Source of the DNA: Defluviitaleaceae bacterium
GTDB taxonomy: Bacteria > Bacillota > Clostridia > Lachnospirales > UBA5962
Length of the DNA stretch: 50,671 bases
NCBI GenBank assembly: GCA_009779915.1
Contig: WRBA01000017.1
Span: 1-50,671, forward strand
Direction of reading: 5' to 3'
Made by a program: the position numbers and the translations under genes. Positions within the stretch are counted from its first letter, which is position 1. Each line of letters begins with the position of its first letter. The notes beneath the pieces are model-generated. The model did no database searches, was not told where the DNA came from, and saw only the letters and a program-made list of their open reading frames with translations. Below are positions 9,439 through 17,400 of the stretch, piece after piece.

Positions 9439-9685
9439 TAGGGTGTGTCGACAATAAATTTGTTCGAAGCCTTCCGTCGATGATTTTTAGTCAACAACAG
9501 CTTGCAAGCAAGCCGTTAGGGAGGTGACAACGAGCGGGAACCCATTAAAGCCTGCTTTAATGGGTAGCGGGCGACGCATACTGGAAGGAGTATTCGCTAC
9601 GCTCCAGCGGCTAGTAGTCACCGACGAAGAGTGGCGGAAAATCATCAGGAAGGTTACGGACAAAGTCTATTGTCGACACGCCCTA
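9439..9685. mobile_element. MITE-like element with 18-bp terminal inverted repeats
   Basis: A 247-bp non-coding element. Its ends TAGGGTGTGTCGACAATA (9439-9456) and TATTGTCGACACGCCCTA (9668-9685) are inverted repeats with one mismatch. Subterminal arms also pair (CCTTCCGTCGATGATTTTT with GAAAATCATCAGGAAGG). Inside is a hairpin CCCATTAAAGC..GCTTTAATGGG and a second one around CTGGA..TCCAG. The ends have the GGGTGTGTCGACA look of insertion-sequence termini, but there is no transposase, hence MITE. It sits between the FIST gene stop (six bases away) and the hybrid kinase start, splitting a likely operon. A 100-codon open frame crosses it but has no family signature. Confidence 0.75.
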
Positions 9686-9691
9686 GCCAAA

Positions 9692-10894
9692 CTAAATAGC
9701 ACATACCGCAAAGGAAATATTGTGGAAACGGTTTTTAGCCGTGCCGTCAGCCCTTTTTCCTGTAGGGCATATCTCCCCAAATCCATAGAAGCCCATGGCG
9801 TTAAGTTCAGCAGGGAATGGACCTAAATATTCGCTTAAAATATCGCTTTCAAGATTTTTGGCATCAGCCATAAGTAAATGGCGTGCATTGCAAGTGCTGA
9901 TAAACATCATACTATACTTATAGCCTTTGTTTTCATCCATTCGCTTAGTGATATTTGAAAGAGCTTCTTTACAGGATTCCCTTAATTCATTACGCTGAAA
10001 TTCATTCAAATAAATCATGGAGCCTTCCGGCATTTTTGAAAGGAAGCTGCCTGCTCCATTTTCATGATCAACTGTAACAAGAGCTCTCACAACAGGCTGT
10101 TCATCTTTTTCAAAGTCCGGCAATTCCATAACAAAAGGCGTTGATTGGAAATGATAGATAACCAATTCTTCATCAGGAACCGGAACTATTGAGGAAACAT
10201 ACTCTTTGAAAGTTTGATCCCCTACTCTTTGAACAAGGTTTCCTGTGGATTTGGTAATCATGCCTTTTTTCTCTACCTTTGTTCCAAAATGGTGATTCAT
10301 AGCAAAAACAGGCTTAATATCCCCACTCAAAAGTAAAAAAACCAATCCTCGGGCAAAAGCTTGTCCGTTAAAGAAAGTCTTTTGATATTGAAGGTCATAA
10401 TGATCTGTGGCAACACCGCCAAAAACAGGAATGCCGCCTGAGGCTTCGTCTAAAAGTTCCACATAATTTTCCGATGTTAAATCCGCAATATAAGGGGCAA
10501 AGGTTAAAATAAGCTTAGGATCATTTTGAGTATTGGCACGGGCTTTTTTATAAGCTTCCTTTATAGCTGCAGGAAAACTGTCATTACTAAGATCCCCTGT
10601 AGAACCTACAGAAAACTCCACATCATCTCCAGTCATTACAGAAAGTAAAATACCCATATCATTATAGCCGTTGTTTCTCTCAATCGTGGCTGTAGTTGTA
10701 AGCCCAACTATATCCATACCCAAAGACCCTTTTAAAAGCTCTCCAAGGCTTGCCACATCCACATCTGCGTCACAATATATAATTCCGATAGAATTTTTAC
10801 CAAAGTCCAATTTATCTTTAATTTGAGATATAAGCTCTTTTGCGGCAAATTCAAGATTATCAATTTCTTGTGTAATAGCAACTGCTGATTTCAT
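9692..10894 (-). CDS. FIST N/C domain sensory protein
   Basis: 400-residue cytoplasmic protein with the FIST architecture, a putative small-molecule (amino-acid) sensory domain found beside or within signal-transduction proteins. FIST_N spans about residues 30-215, with IVGLTTTATIERNNGYNDMG, and GGIPVFGGVATDHYDLQYQ at its end. FIST_C runs about 220-380, with an ending AELNAMGFYGFGEICP typical of the family. GGAGGATGTATT precedes the ATG at 10894. The hybrid histidine kinase follows downstream on the same strand, so this is probably the ligand-sensing half of one pathway. The ligand is not known. Confidence 0.88.
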   Translation of the reverse strand: MKSAVAITQEIDNLEFAAKELISQIKDKLDFGKNSIGIIYCDADVDVASLGELLKGSLGMDIVGLTTTATIERNNGYNDMGILLSVMTGDDVEFSVGSTGDLSNDSFPAAIKEAYKKARANTQNDPKLILTFAPYIADLTSENYVELLDEASGGIPVFGGVATDHYDLQYQKTFFNGQAFARGLVFLLLSGDIKPVFAMNHHFGTKVEKKGMITKSTGNLVQRVGDQTFKEYVSSIVPVPDEELVIYHFQSTPFVMELPDFEKDEQPVVRALVTVDHENGAGSFLSKMPEGSMIYLNEFQRNELRESCKEALSNITKRMDENKGYKYSMMFISTCNARHLLMADAKNLESDILSEYLGPFPAELNAMGFYGFGEICPTGKRADGTAKNRFHNISFAVCAI

Positions 10895-10981
10895 AATACA
10901 TCCTCCCGGTTAAGTTTTTTATTAGAATTAATTATCCACAGTATAGCATGGCTTATTTCGTTATTTCAATTATTATCCATC

Positions 10982-11126
10982 CTTTGCCCCTCGCCGAAAT
11001 CAGGATTTCGGCGAGGAGCTTAAGGTGACTTTGCGATTTGACGGAAGTGAACTTTCGTCAAATCGATTAAAATCTGCGATGCAAAGATTACAAATCTTAG
11101 CAATTATTTTTTTATGCGTTTGCCCC
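10982..11126. repeat. Dispersed palindromic element, copy 1 (internally deleted)
   Basis: First of three copies in this window (others at 17081 and 46203). It holds the hairpin TCGCCGAAATC/GATTTCGGCGA, the hairpin CGATTTGACGGAA..TTCGTCAAATCG, the stretch AAAATCTGCGATGCAAA and the end ATTATTTTTTTATGCGTTTGCCCC. Relative to the copy at 46203 it lacks the TTTGCAAA hairpin module and most of the left terminus. Its right tip forms the last five codons and stop of the RNA methyltransferase gene. Confidence 0.8.
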
Positions 11127-11897
11127 AATCCTTTGTCTTAATACCTCATACATAAGTATGCCGCTTGCAACAGAAGCGTTTAACGATTCCACCCCTAAAG
11201 CCATAGGCAGCTTAAGAGTTGTATCAGATAAAGCAACCATATCCGCGCTTAACCCTTGTGACTCATTCCCTATTATTAGAGCCAAAGGTTTTCTTAAATC
11301 AGCCTGATAAGGGGTTTTTTTCGCATTTAAGTCGGCAGCTATTAAACTTATGCCCCTATCTTTTAGCCCTATCATCATGGATTTTATATCGCCTATTACA
11401 ATAGGTATATTAAATATAGACCCGGTCGTGGCACGTACCACCTTAGGGCTCCATATATCCACACTGTCATTAGATACCAAAACCCCTGACGCCCCTGCGG
11501 CATTTGCCGTCCTTATAAGAGTACCCATATTACCAGGATCCTGTAAATTACAAGCTATAATAATAAATTTTTTAGGACAGGAAAGTATGTCCGAAAACTC
11601 AAATCCCCTTATTTTAACAACTGCCAAAACTCCGGCCGGAGTTACAGTGCCGGAAACAGAAGAAAAAATATGGTCTTTCAAAATAACAGGATTGCCTGTT
11701 TTTTTTATTTGAGCCTCGTTGCTTATTGCATAACTCTCCGAAAACACTGTATTTACCGATTCCCATTCTTTCGGTATATTAAGCGCGAATTTATTGCCTT
11801 CGACTATAAATTCGCCAAAACGCTTTCTGCCCTTGTTTGTGGCAAGGGTTTTAAGTTTCTTAACCAAATAATTTTGAGAGCTTGTAATTATATTCAA
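11112..11897 (-). CDS. SpoU/TrmH-family RNA 2'-O-ribose methyltransferase
   Basis: 261-residue SPOUT-fold enzyme that would methylate a ribose 2'-OH in rRNA or tRNA using S-adenosylmethionine. An N-terminal RNA-binding substrate domain (GEFIVEGNKFAL) precedes the SPOUT domain. The latter shows motif 1 (ACNLQDPGNMGTLIRTANAAGASGV, here spanning about residues 120-144), motif 2 (LIIGNESQGLS) and motif 3 (KLPMALGVESLNASVASGIL). The arrangement matches the RlmB/TrmH group, but the target base cannot be fixed. The likely start is TTG 11897, with AAAGG eight bases upstream; a GTG three codons earlier lies inside that ribosome site. The C-terminal GANA and stop are encoded by the tip of a palindromic repeat. 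Confidence 0.9.
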   Translation of the reverse strand: MNIITSSQNYLVKKLKTLATNKGRKRFGEFIVEGNKFALNIPKEWESVNTVFSESYAISNEAQIKKTGNPVILKDHIFSSVSGTVTPAGVLAVVKIRGFEFSDILSCPKKFIIIACNLQDPGNMGTLIRTANAAGASGVLVSNDSVDIWSPKVVRATTGSIFNIPIVIGDIKSMMIGLKDRGISLIAADLNAKKTPYQADLRKPLALIIGNESQGLSADMVALSDTTLKLPMALGVESLNASVASGILMYEVLRQRIGANA

Positions 11898-11966
11898 AAA
11901 AATCACCTTTAATTTTTACTCATACTTAGGTAGTATATCACAGATAAAAAAATCACAAAAGATTAT

Positions 11967-11995
11967 TTGAAAATTTATGCTAAATATTGTATACT
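11967..11995 (+). promoter_or_regulatory. Sigma-A type promoter of lysA
   Basis: TTGAAA at 11967-11972, a 17-base spacer, then TATACT at 11990-11995. It lies about 100 bases before the lysA start, leaving a leader with an inverted repeat. Confidence 0.7.
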
Positions 11996-12010
11996 TATGT
12001 TGATATACTG

Positions 12011-12060
12011 GTTTAACTTTTAAAAGCTGTAAATCAAGCTTCAGGGTTCTAAAAGTTAAC
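12011..12060 (+). promoter_or_regulatory. Inverted repeat in the lysA leader
   Basis: GTTTAACTTTTA pairs with TAAAAGTTAAC across a 26-base interior that itself contains AAGCT/AGCTT. It lies between the promoter and the ribosome site of lysA and could be an operator or a regulatory leader hairpin. The leader is too short for a lysine riboswitch, and no T-box motif was seen. Confidence 0.4.
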
Positions 12061-12095
12061 TCACTATAAGCATATAATAACCCCAGGAGGATGTT

Positions 12096-13361
12096 ATGAT
12101 TCGACTAAATTCGACTGTAACCGATCAGTGTAATTTTTATGGTAATACAAACCCTATATCTCTTGTTAATGACTTTGGTTCGCCGCTCTATGTTTACAAC
12201 GAAGGGATTATCAGAGAACGTGCAAGGGAAATGAAAAATTTATCGACCTACAAAAATTTTAGGGTTAATTATTCAGCTAAGGCTAATTCCAGCATAGCTC
12301 TTCTGCAAATTGTATGCAGTGAAGGTCTTGATGTTGAAGCTATGAGCGCAGGGGAAATCGCGGCGGAGCTTGAGGCAGGCTTTAAGCCGGAAAACATACT
12401 ATATATCAGCAATAATGTCTCAGTGGATGAAATGAAATTCGCAATTGATAAAAATGTTACAATAAGTGTAGACTCCTTATCACAACTTGAGCAATACGGC
12501 AGGACAAATCCCGGTGGCAGAGTGGCTGTACGCTTTAACCCGGGAGTAGGTGCCGGGCATCATGAAAAAGTTGTAACCGGCGGGTCTGAAACAAAGTTTG
12601 GGGTAAATCCTGAATATGCCCCTGAGGTTAAAGCTATTGTAGAGAAGTATAATTTAAAGCTTGTAGGCATCAACCACCATATAGGCTCTTTGTTTATGGA
12701 CGAATCTCCGTATCTCGAAGGTGCCGCAAATATGTTTAAACTTGCTGTGAACTTTAAGGATTTGGAGTTTGTAGATTTAGGCGGCGGTTTTGGCGTCCCT
12801 TACGATAAACAAGGAGGGGAGAAAAGACTTGATCTTAAATCTTTAGGTGCTAAATTAGATGCATTTATCAATGAGTTTATTAAAAACTACGGCAAAGAAA
12901 TCGTAGTTAAAATAGAGCCCGGCAGATATATTTCCGCCGAATCCGGTGTACTTTTGGGGCGTGTTCATGCTACGAAATTTAACGGTCCCAATAAGTATGT
13001 AGGCACGGATTTAGGTATGAGCACTTTCCTTAGACCTGCTATGTACGACTCTGTGCATAATGTTGAAGTTTATAGGGAATCAGGCTCCTCCGACACTGCT
13101 TTGGAAGAGGTGACTATTGTAGGCAATATTTGTGAAACCGGGGATATAGTGGCTAAAAACCTCAATTTACCGAAAATAGTTGAAGGGGATGTTGTGGGCG
13201 TTTTAGACGCCGGTGCTTACGGCTTTGTAATGAGTTCAAATTACAACAACCGGCTCCGTCCGGCTGAGGTGTTGATACGAGAAAACGGGCAGCCGATTCT
13301 TATAAGGGAGAGAGATACTATTGAAGGGTTGTTAAAACCGTTTAAGAAAATTACTATTTAG
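12096..13361 (+). CDS. lysA: Diaminopimelate decarboxylase
   Basis: 421-residue PLP enzyme (alanine-racemase-fold, ornithine/DAP decarboxylase family) that converts meso-diaminopimelate to L-lysine, the last step of lysine synthesis. The PLP lysine is in the N-terminal barrel segment VNYSAKANSS. HHIGS, the glycine-rich LGGGFGVPYD and EPGRYISAESG bind phosphate and cofactor. CETGDI corresponds to the usual CESGD substrate/dimer motif. GAYGFVMSSNYNNRLRPAE closes the C-terminal domain. CCAGGAGG precedes the ATG. It is monocistronic, bounded by its own promoter and a strong terminator. Confidence 0.95.
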   Translation: MIRLNSTVTDQCNFYGNTNPISLVNDFGSPLYVYNEGIIRERAREMKNLSTYKNFRVNYSAKANSSIALLQIVCSEGLDVEAMSAGEIAAELEAGFKPENILYISNNVSVDEMKFAIDKNVTISVDSLSQLEQYGRTNPGGRVAVRFNPGVGAGHHEKVVTGGSETKFGVNPEYAPEVKAIVEKYNLKLVGINHHIGSLFMDESPYLEGAANMFKLAVNFKDLEFVDLGGGFGVPYDKQGGEKRLDLKSLGAKLDAFINEFIKNYGKEIVVKIEPGRYISAESGVLLGRVHATKFNGPNKYVGTDLGMSTFLRPAMYDSVHNVEVYRESGSSDTALEEVTIVGNICETGDIVAKNLNLPKIVEGDVVGVLDAGAYGFVMSSNYNNRLRPAEVLIRENGQPILIRERDTIEGLLKPFKKITI

Positions 13362-13373
13362 ATTTAATCAGAA

Positions 13374-13418
13374 AAAATGCAGCCTTACTTTATTATAGTA
13401 CACATAAGGCTGCATTTT
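13374..13418 (+). terminator. Terminator of lysA
   Basis: AAAATGCAGCCTTA pairs with TAAGGCTGCATTTT, a perfect 14-bp stem with a 17-base A/T loop, 12 bases past the lysA stop. It could work in both directions. Confidence 0.85.
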
Positions 13419-13482
13419 ATAAATTTTATAGTGGTTTTAGCTGTTAAAGATTTAATACAGATTAGTACAAGGGGAATAAAAA

Positions 13483-14376
13483 ATGATGCATTTTGGCAAT
13501 GCCGAGAGATATATTAACTCTCTTTTATCAGTCGGAGAAAGCTTTAGGCTAAACGGTGAATGTTTTACTATAGTTGATTGCGGCAAGCCAACTTGTAAAT
13601 CCGGCGAGCCGAAAACAGATATTTATGTTGGCGCAAAAAGCAATTCAGGGCAATACATCGAGTTAAAAATATCATTCAAGAAGGAGAATGCTGACTTTCT
13701 TGAAAATAAAACCACCGCCAAAAGAGCAGAGCAATTATTCGGTTCGATATGGATGGATGTAGTTATTAATTCTACGCTTTCGATAAAAAGGCATTTTATT
13801 GAACGCCCTTTAATATATAAAAATTCATATGGAAAGACAAGTAAAGGCTCTATTACATTAGGCTGGAAGTTTGAGCTGGTAAATAAGCCCGGTGGTAATT
13901 TGTCCGGCAAAATGCTCTTAACTGAAGAGCAAATTATTGATATATATGCGGGCACCAACTTAGATTATGATAAAAGAAACGCTTATATTGGCGCACAAAA
14001 AGTACAAGACTCAGGTATTGCGAATTATGTTTTAAATATAGACTATGTAAACTCAACACAGGACGTAATTAATAATTTAATACCGATAGAGAAGTATATA
14101 AAAAAATACCATAATATATATTTTGCTTGTAAAGCTCTAAATTATAGGAGTTTTGAGAGAAAATATGATGGTGACCGACCCCTTGCTGTATTTATCGATT
14201 GGTATGTCTGTAAGGATAAACTTGCCCATAAATATGTTTTTGATGAGCCGCTTGTAACAAAAGGCAATAAAGTGTCAAAATCCTTATTAGATTCAATGCG
14301 AAGTTTAAAAATAAAAACTACCGATGATATAAACAATCAAAATATTAATGACCCAAGTATAATATATTCTGGTTAG
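13483..14376 (+). CDS. Putative orphan PD-(D/E)XK nuclease (restriction-endonuclease-like)
   Basis: 297-residue protein with no confidently recognised family. Near residues 38-65 it has GEPKTDIYVGA, then about 12 residues later YIELKISFKK. This Asp ... Glu-x-Lys spacing after a Pro-Lys-Thr lead is the active-site layout of many type II restriction endonucleases and phage nucleases. An earlier C-G-KPTCKSGE stretch fits the same group. The rest is basic and Lys/Tyr/Asn-rich, with no membrane segment or signal peptide. AAGGGG precedes ATG 13483. It sits alone between the lysA and pdxT terminators with no methyltransferase nearby, so it is not a standard restriction-modification pair. Nuclease assignment is an inference from the motif. 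Confidence 0.5.
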   Translation: MMHFGNAERYINSLLSVGESFRLNGECFTIVDCGKPTCKSGEPKTDIYVGAKSNSGQYIELKISFKKENADFLENKTTAKRAEQLFGSIWMDVVINSTLSIKRHFIERPLIYKNSYGKTSKGSITLGWKFELVNKPGGNLSGKMLLTEEQIIDIYAGTNLDYDKRNAYIGAQKVQDSGIANYVLNIDYVNSTQDVINNLIPIEKYIKKYHNIYFACKALNYRSFERKYDGDRPLAVFIDWYVCKDKLAHKYVFDEPLVTKGNKVSKSLLDSMRSLKIKTTDDINNQNINDPSIIYSG

Positions 14377-14398
14377 GTTAAATTTGCAATAAGAAAAT

Positions 14399-14427
14399 AG
14401 GCAGAGCATTCTTAGGTGCCCTGCCTT
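14399..14427. terminator. Terminator between convergent nuclease and pdxT genes
   Basis: AGGCAGAGCAT pairs imperfectly with GTGCCCTGCCT over a short loop, followed by TTAATATT. It lies 22 bases after the nuclease stop. Confidence 0.6.
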
Positions 14428-14487
14428 TAATATTCAGATAATAATTTTTAAAGCTAACCATTCTGCTGACTTACACACTTTTCCGTA

Positions 14488-15063
14488 TTATCTCAACGCT
14501 TCTTCAACCATTTTCAAAAAATATTCATGTACGCGAGTATCGTCGGTCAATTCAGGATGGAAAGCCGCGCCTAATAAATTACCTTGGCGCACAGCTACGA
14601 TTTTATCATCTATCTTAGCCAATACTTCCACGCCCTGCCCTACTTCCGTAATATAAGGACCACGGATAAACACCATAGGATATGTGCCAATCCCCACAAA
14701 CTCATGCTCAGCACTGAAGCTGCCTAATTGCCGCCCAAAGCCGTGCCTGCGGACAACTACATCCAAAACCTGAAAATGGAGAAATTTAGAGTCAACAAAT
14801 TTCTTAGCCATAAGAATTAAGCCGGCGCAGGTGCCAAAAGCCGGCAACCCCTTTTGTAAGGCTTGTTTAACCGGCTCCATAAGCTCAAGCTCATGGAGAA
14901 GCTTACCCATAACCGTACTTTCGCCGCCGGGAAAAACAATGCCGTCCAAATCTTCAGTGAAATCGGCAAGTTTTCTTATTTCCACAGTTTGAACGCCAAG
15001 ACTTTCAAACATACGGATATGCTCAATAAAAGCCCCCTGTAATGCCAGTACGCCGATTTTCAT
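14488..15063 (-). CDS. pdxT: Pyridoxal 5'-phosphate synthase glutaminase subunit PdxT
   Basis: 191-residue class I glutamine amidotransferase that hydrolyses glutamine and passes ammonia to PdxS. It shows GVLALQGAFIEHI at the start, FPGGEST, the nucleophile Cys in FGTCAGLILMAK, and the His/Glu pair in AAFHPELTDD. The length is standard. The gene begins 14 bases after pdxS, the conserved order for the DXP-independent vitamin B6 pathway. Confidence 0.97.
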   Translation of the reverse strand: MKIGVLALQGAFIEHIRMFESLGVQTVEIRKLADFTEDLDGIVFPGGESTVMGKLLHELELMEPVKQALQKGLPAFGTCAGLILMAKKFVDSKFLHFQVLDVVVRRHGFGRQLGSFSAEHEFVGIGTYPMVFIRGPYITEVGQGVEVLAKIDDKIVAVRQGNLLGAAFHPELTDDTRVHEYFLKMVEEALR

Positions 15064-15076
15064 AGGTTCTCTCCTC

Positions 15077-15949
15077 CTATTTTCCGCGTTCTGCCATTAA
15101 AACTTGAATTTCATCTTCATTAATGCCTACCATAGCTTCGCCTAAGTCTTCGGAAATAGCTGCAATAAGCTTCGCATCTTTAAAGTTAGTTACGGCTTGA
15201 ACAATAGCCGCCGCACGTTTAGCAGGGTCACCTGATTTAAAAATACCGGAGCCTACAAACACCCCTTGTGCGCCTAATTGCATCATAAGAGCGGCGTCAG
15301 CCGGTGTAGCTACACCGCCTGCGGAGAAATTAACAACAGGCAGTTTACCATTTTCAGCAACGTATTGTACAAGTTCGTAAGGAACGGCAAGTTTTTTAGC
15401 GGCGTCATAAAGCTCGTCCTTAGATTTTGAGGTCAACATACGGATTTCCGACTGTATAGCTCGCATATGGCGGACAGCTTGTACAACATCCCCTGTACCC
15501 GGCTCACCTTTAGTGCGAATCATAGAAGCCCCTTCCTGAATACGTCTGAGAGCCTCACCTAAATTTTGAGCACCGCAAACAAAAGGCACATCAAATTGAG
15601 TTTTATCAATATGATATACATCATCAGCGGGAGAAAGAACTTCGCTTTCATCAATATAGTCAATTTCGATAGCCTGTAATATTTGCGCTTCCACAAAGTG
15701 ACCGATACGAACCTTAGCCATAATAGGAATTGAGACCGTTTGCTGAATGCCTTTAATCATTGCAGGGTCACTCATCCTGGAAACACCGCCTGCCGCACGG
15801 ATATCAGCCGGAATACGCTCTAATGCCATAACCGCACAGGCACCAGCAGCTTCGGCAATTTTGGCTTGCTCTGGGGTGGAAACGTCCATAATTACGCCGC
15901 CTTTGAGCATTTGTGCCAAATTTTTGTTAAATCCATATCTTTCCGTCAT
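15077..15949 (-). CDS. pdxS: Pyridoxal 5'-phosphate synthase lyase subunit PdxS
   Basis: 290-residue TIM-barrel enzyme that condenses ribose 5-phosphate, glyceraldehyde 3-phosphate and ammonia into PLP, as a dodecamer decorated with PdxT. The substrate lysine lies in [18 protein letters not shown] and the second active lysine in [12 protein letters not shown]. The phosphate-binding [17 protein letters not shown] and [11 protein letters not shown] segments are intact. GGAGG precedes the ATG. It is the first gene of pdxST. Confidence 0.98.
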   Translation of the reverse strand: MTERYGFNKNLAQMLKGGVIMDVSTPEQAKIAEAAGACAVMALERIPADIRAAGGVSRMSDPAMIKGIQQTVSIPIMAKVRIGHFVEAQILQAIEIDYIDESEVLSPADDVYHIDKTQFDVPFVCGAQNLGEALRRIQEGASMIRTKGEPGTGDVVQAVRHMRAIQSEIRMLTSKSKDELYDAAKKLAVPYELVQYVAENGKLPVVNFSAGGVATPADAALMMQLGAQGVFVGSGIFKSGDPAKRAAAIVQAVTNFKDAKLIAAISEDLGEAMVGINEDEIQVLMAERGK

Positions 15950-16121
15950 TGTTTTACCTCCAAAATAGTTGTTTTTTTATAATGCTTCTACATACCACGT
16001 AATTTAGTATAGCATAAACTTATACGGATTTCTATTATAATTTTTTATTTATCAAAGTCGCCAAAAAAAATAATTCATGATATACTTTTAAAAAACAGTT
16101 CAATACCAAGGAGGATTTAAA

Positions 16122-17087
16122 ATGGACCCTTTAAATTCACTAAAAGTTATTGAAATTATGCATGCCTCAAAAGTATATTTAGGGACTGATGAAAAAACAA
16201 GAGGATTAGAAGTATTATGCAAAATGCACAGTATCGATAGACCGAGAGAGCTTGATGATTACCATCTGTCCGGCGTTTATAATAAGGCGGGAGTGCCGGT
16301 TCAGATTGATGAGATAGGCTTTAACGCAGAAACCGTGCCGATTGGCAATAAGGCGTATCAGGCTTATACTAAACAAATTTCGGATTCCGTGTATGAAGGA
16401 ATTACAAAAGATAAAGGTGTATTTGTTACAGGGGGAACATGCCTTCACGCACCTGGCGTTGCCGGAGGAATCCGCCGTGCTTTTTCTGAAACAGCAAAGC
16501 TTGGAGTGATTTGGCTTGATGCCCATGGAGATATTAATATTCCGGAAACATCCCCTTCCGGCATGGTTGGGGGTATGCCTTTTGCTGTAATGCTGGGTTA
16601 TTGTATGCAGGATTGGTGCAATATTTGCGGACTCAATCCTCCTTTTGATGACCGGTTTGCCCTTCTTTGCGACGCACGCAGTTTTGATAAAGAGGAAGCG
16701 GATAATTTGCGTAATATGAGCCTCAAAGTTTTAAATACGGACGAATTTTTGGATGAATTTAATTGGGCAAAAAAGGTAAATGCCCTTGCTAAGGAGGTAG
16801 ATGCCCTGTATTTGCATATTGATGCGGATATTGTAGATTCAAAATATGTACCCGATCACAACACACCTGAACCAAATGGACCGGATATATGGTCTCTGCT
16901 TAGAAATATACGCATAGTAATGGAAACGGGGAAAGTACCTGTCGTTACTCTAGCCTCAATTTATTTTGATGCAGACTCCTTAGGGAAAGAGCGGAGTATC
17001 GGACCTGAGACATCTATATTAACCGGAATACGCATGATTGCTGCAATTTTGGAAAATTGGAAAAATAAGCCAAATCCACACAGGTAA
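16122..17087 (+). CDS. Arginase/agmatinase-family ureohydrolase
   Basis: 321-residue binuclear manganese hydrolase family member; such enzymes release urea (or a related group) from guanidino compounds. Metal ligands visible: His in GGTCLHAPG (replacing the usual GGDHS), WLDAHGDINIPETSPSG (DAHxD), and HIDADIVDS (DxDxxD). A VVTLASIYFDADSLG segment and EKSIGPET-like end follow. The divergence of the first motif means arginase, agmatinase or formiminoglutamase cannot be chosen. AAGGAGG precedes the ATG, with a TATACT box at 16081. The last codon and stop overlap the left tip of a palindromic repeat. Confidence 0.82.
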   Translation: MDPLNSLKVIEIMHASKVYLGTDEKTRGLEVLCKMHSIDRPRELDDYHLSGVYNKAGVPVQIDEIGFNAETVPIGNKAYQAYTKQISDSVYEGITKDKGVFVTGGTCLHAPGVAGGIRRAFSETAKLGVIWLDAHGDINIPETSPSGMVGGMPFAVMLGYCMQDWCNICGLNPPFDDRFALLCDARSFDKEEADNLRNMSLKVLNTDEFLDEFNWAKKVNALAKEVDALYLHIDADIVDSKYVPDHNTPEPNGPDIWSLLRNIRIVMETGKVPVVTLASIYFDADSLGKERSIGPETSILTGIRMIAAILENWKNKPNPHR

Positions 17088-17275
17088 AACCCGTGAAAAA
17101 ATAATTGCTAAGGTTTGTTATCTCTGCATCGCAGATTTTAATCGATTTGACGGAATTCACTTCCGTTAAATCGCAAAAGTTTACAAAGTTTCATAGGAAC
17201 TTTGCAAACTTACCTTAAGTTTCTCGTCGAAATCCTGATTTCAGCGAAGGTAAAACCATTCATGGGTTTGCCCTG
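17081..17275. repeat. Dispersed palindromic element, copy 2 (inverted orientation)
   Basis: About 195 bp, reverse orientation relative to the copies at 10982 and 46203. The left tip CAGGTAAAACCCGTGAA and right tip TTCATGGGTTTGCCCTG are degenerate inverted repeats. Between them are the TTGCATCGCAGATTTTAA-type stretch (here CTGCATCGCAG), the hairpin CGATTTGACGGAA..TTCCGTTAAATCG, the hairpin AGTTTACAAAGTTTC..GAACTTTGCAAACTT and the hairpin TCGAAATC/GATTTCAGCGA. The left tip overlaps the ureohydrolase stop codon. Together with the promoter at 17295 it accounts for the 313-base gap before the next gene. Confidence 0.8.
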
Positions 17276-17294
17276 CAAATCCGCATAATAATCT

Positions 17295-17323
17295 TTGACT
17301 AATTGTATAGTGCATGCTATACT
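17295..17323 (+). promoter_or_regulatory. Sigma-A promoter of the transcarboxylase-like operon
   Basis: TTGACT at 17295-17300, 17-base spacer, TATACT at 17318-17323. The palindrome GTATAG/CTATAC overlaps the -10 box and could bind a repressor. About 75 bases of leader follow, with a weak hairpin GTAAGCAAGC/GCTGCTTTAC. Confidence 0.75.
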
Positions 17324-17400
17324 TTTATATGTGGGGGGTAAGCAAGCTCCTACGCTTTGTTCGCTGCTTTACAAAAATATAAATTGGAGGAGTCGTGATT

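Noticed and set aside
9524-9826. 100-codon plus-strand open frame across the MITE-like element
   Set aside because: It covers inverted repeats and runs antisense into the FIST gene; no family signature, so it is a chance frame.
11990-12095. Lysine riboswitch or T-box upstream of lysA
   Set aside because: The leader is only about 100 bases and lacks the L-box core or T-box sequence; only a simple inverted repeat is seen.
13483-14376. Restriction-modification system
   Set aside because: No DNA methyltransferase gene lies anywhere in this window.
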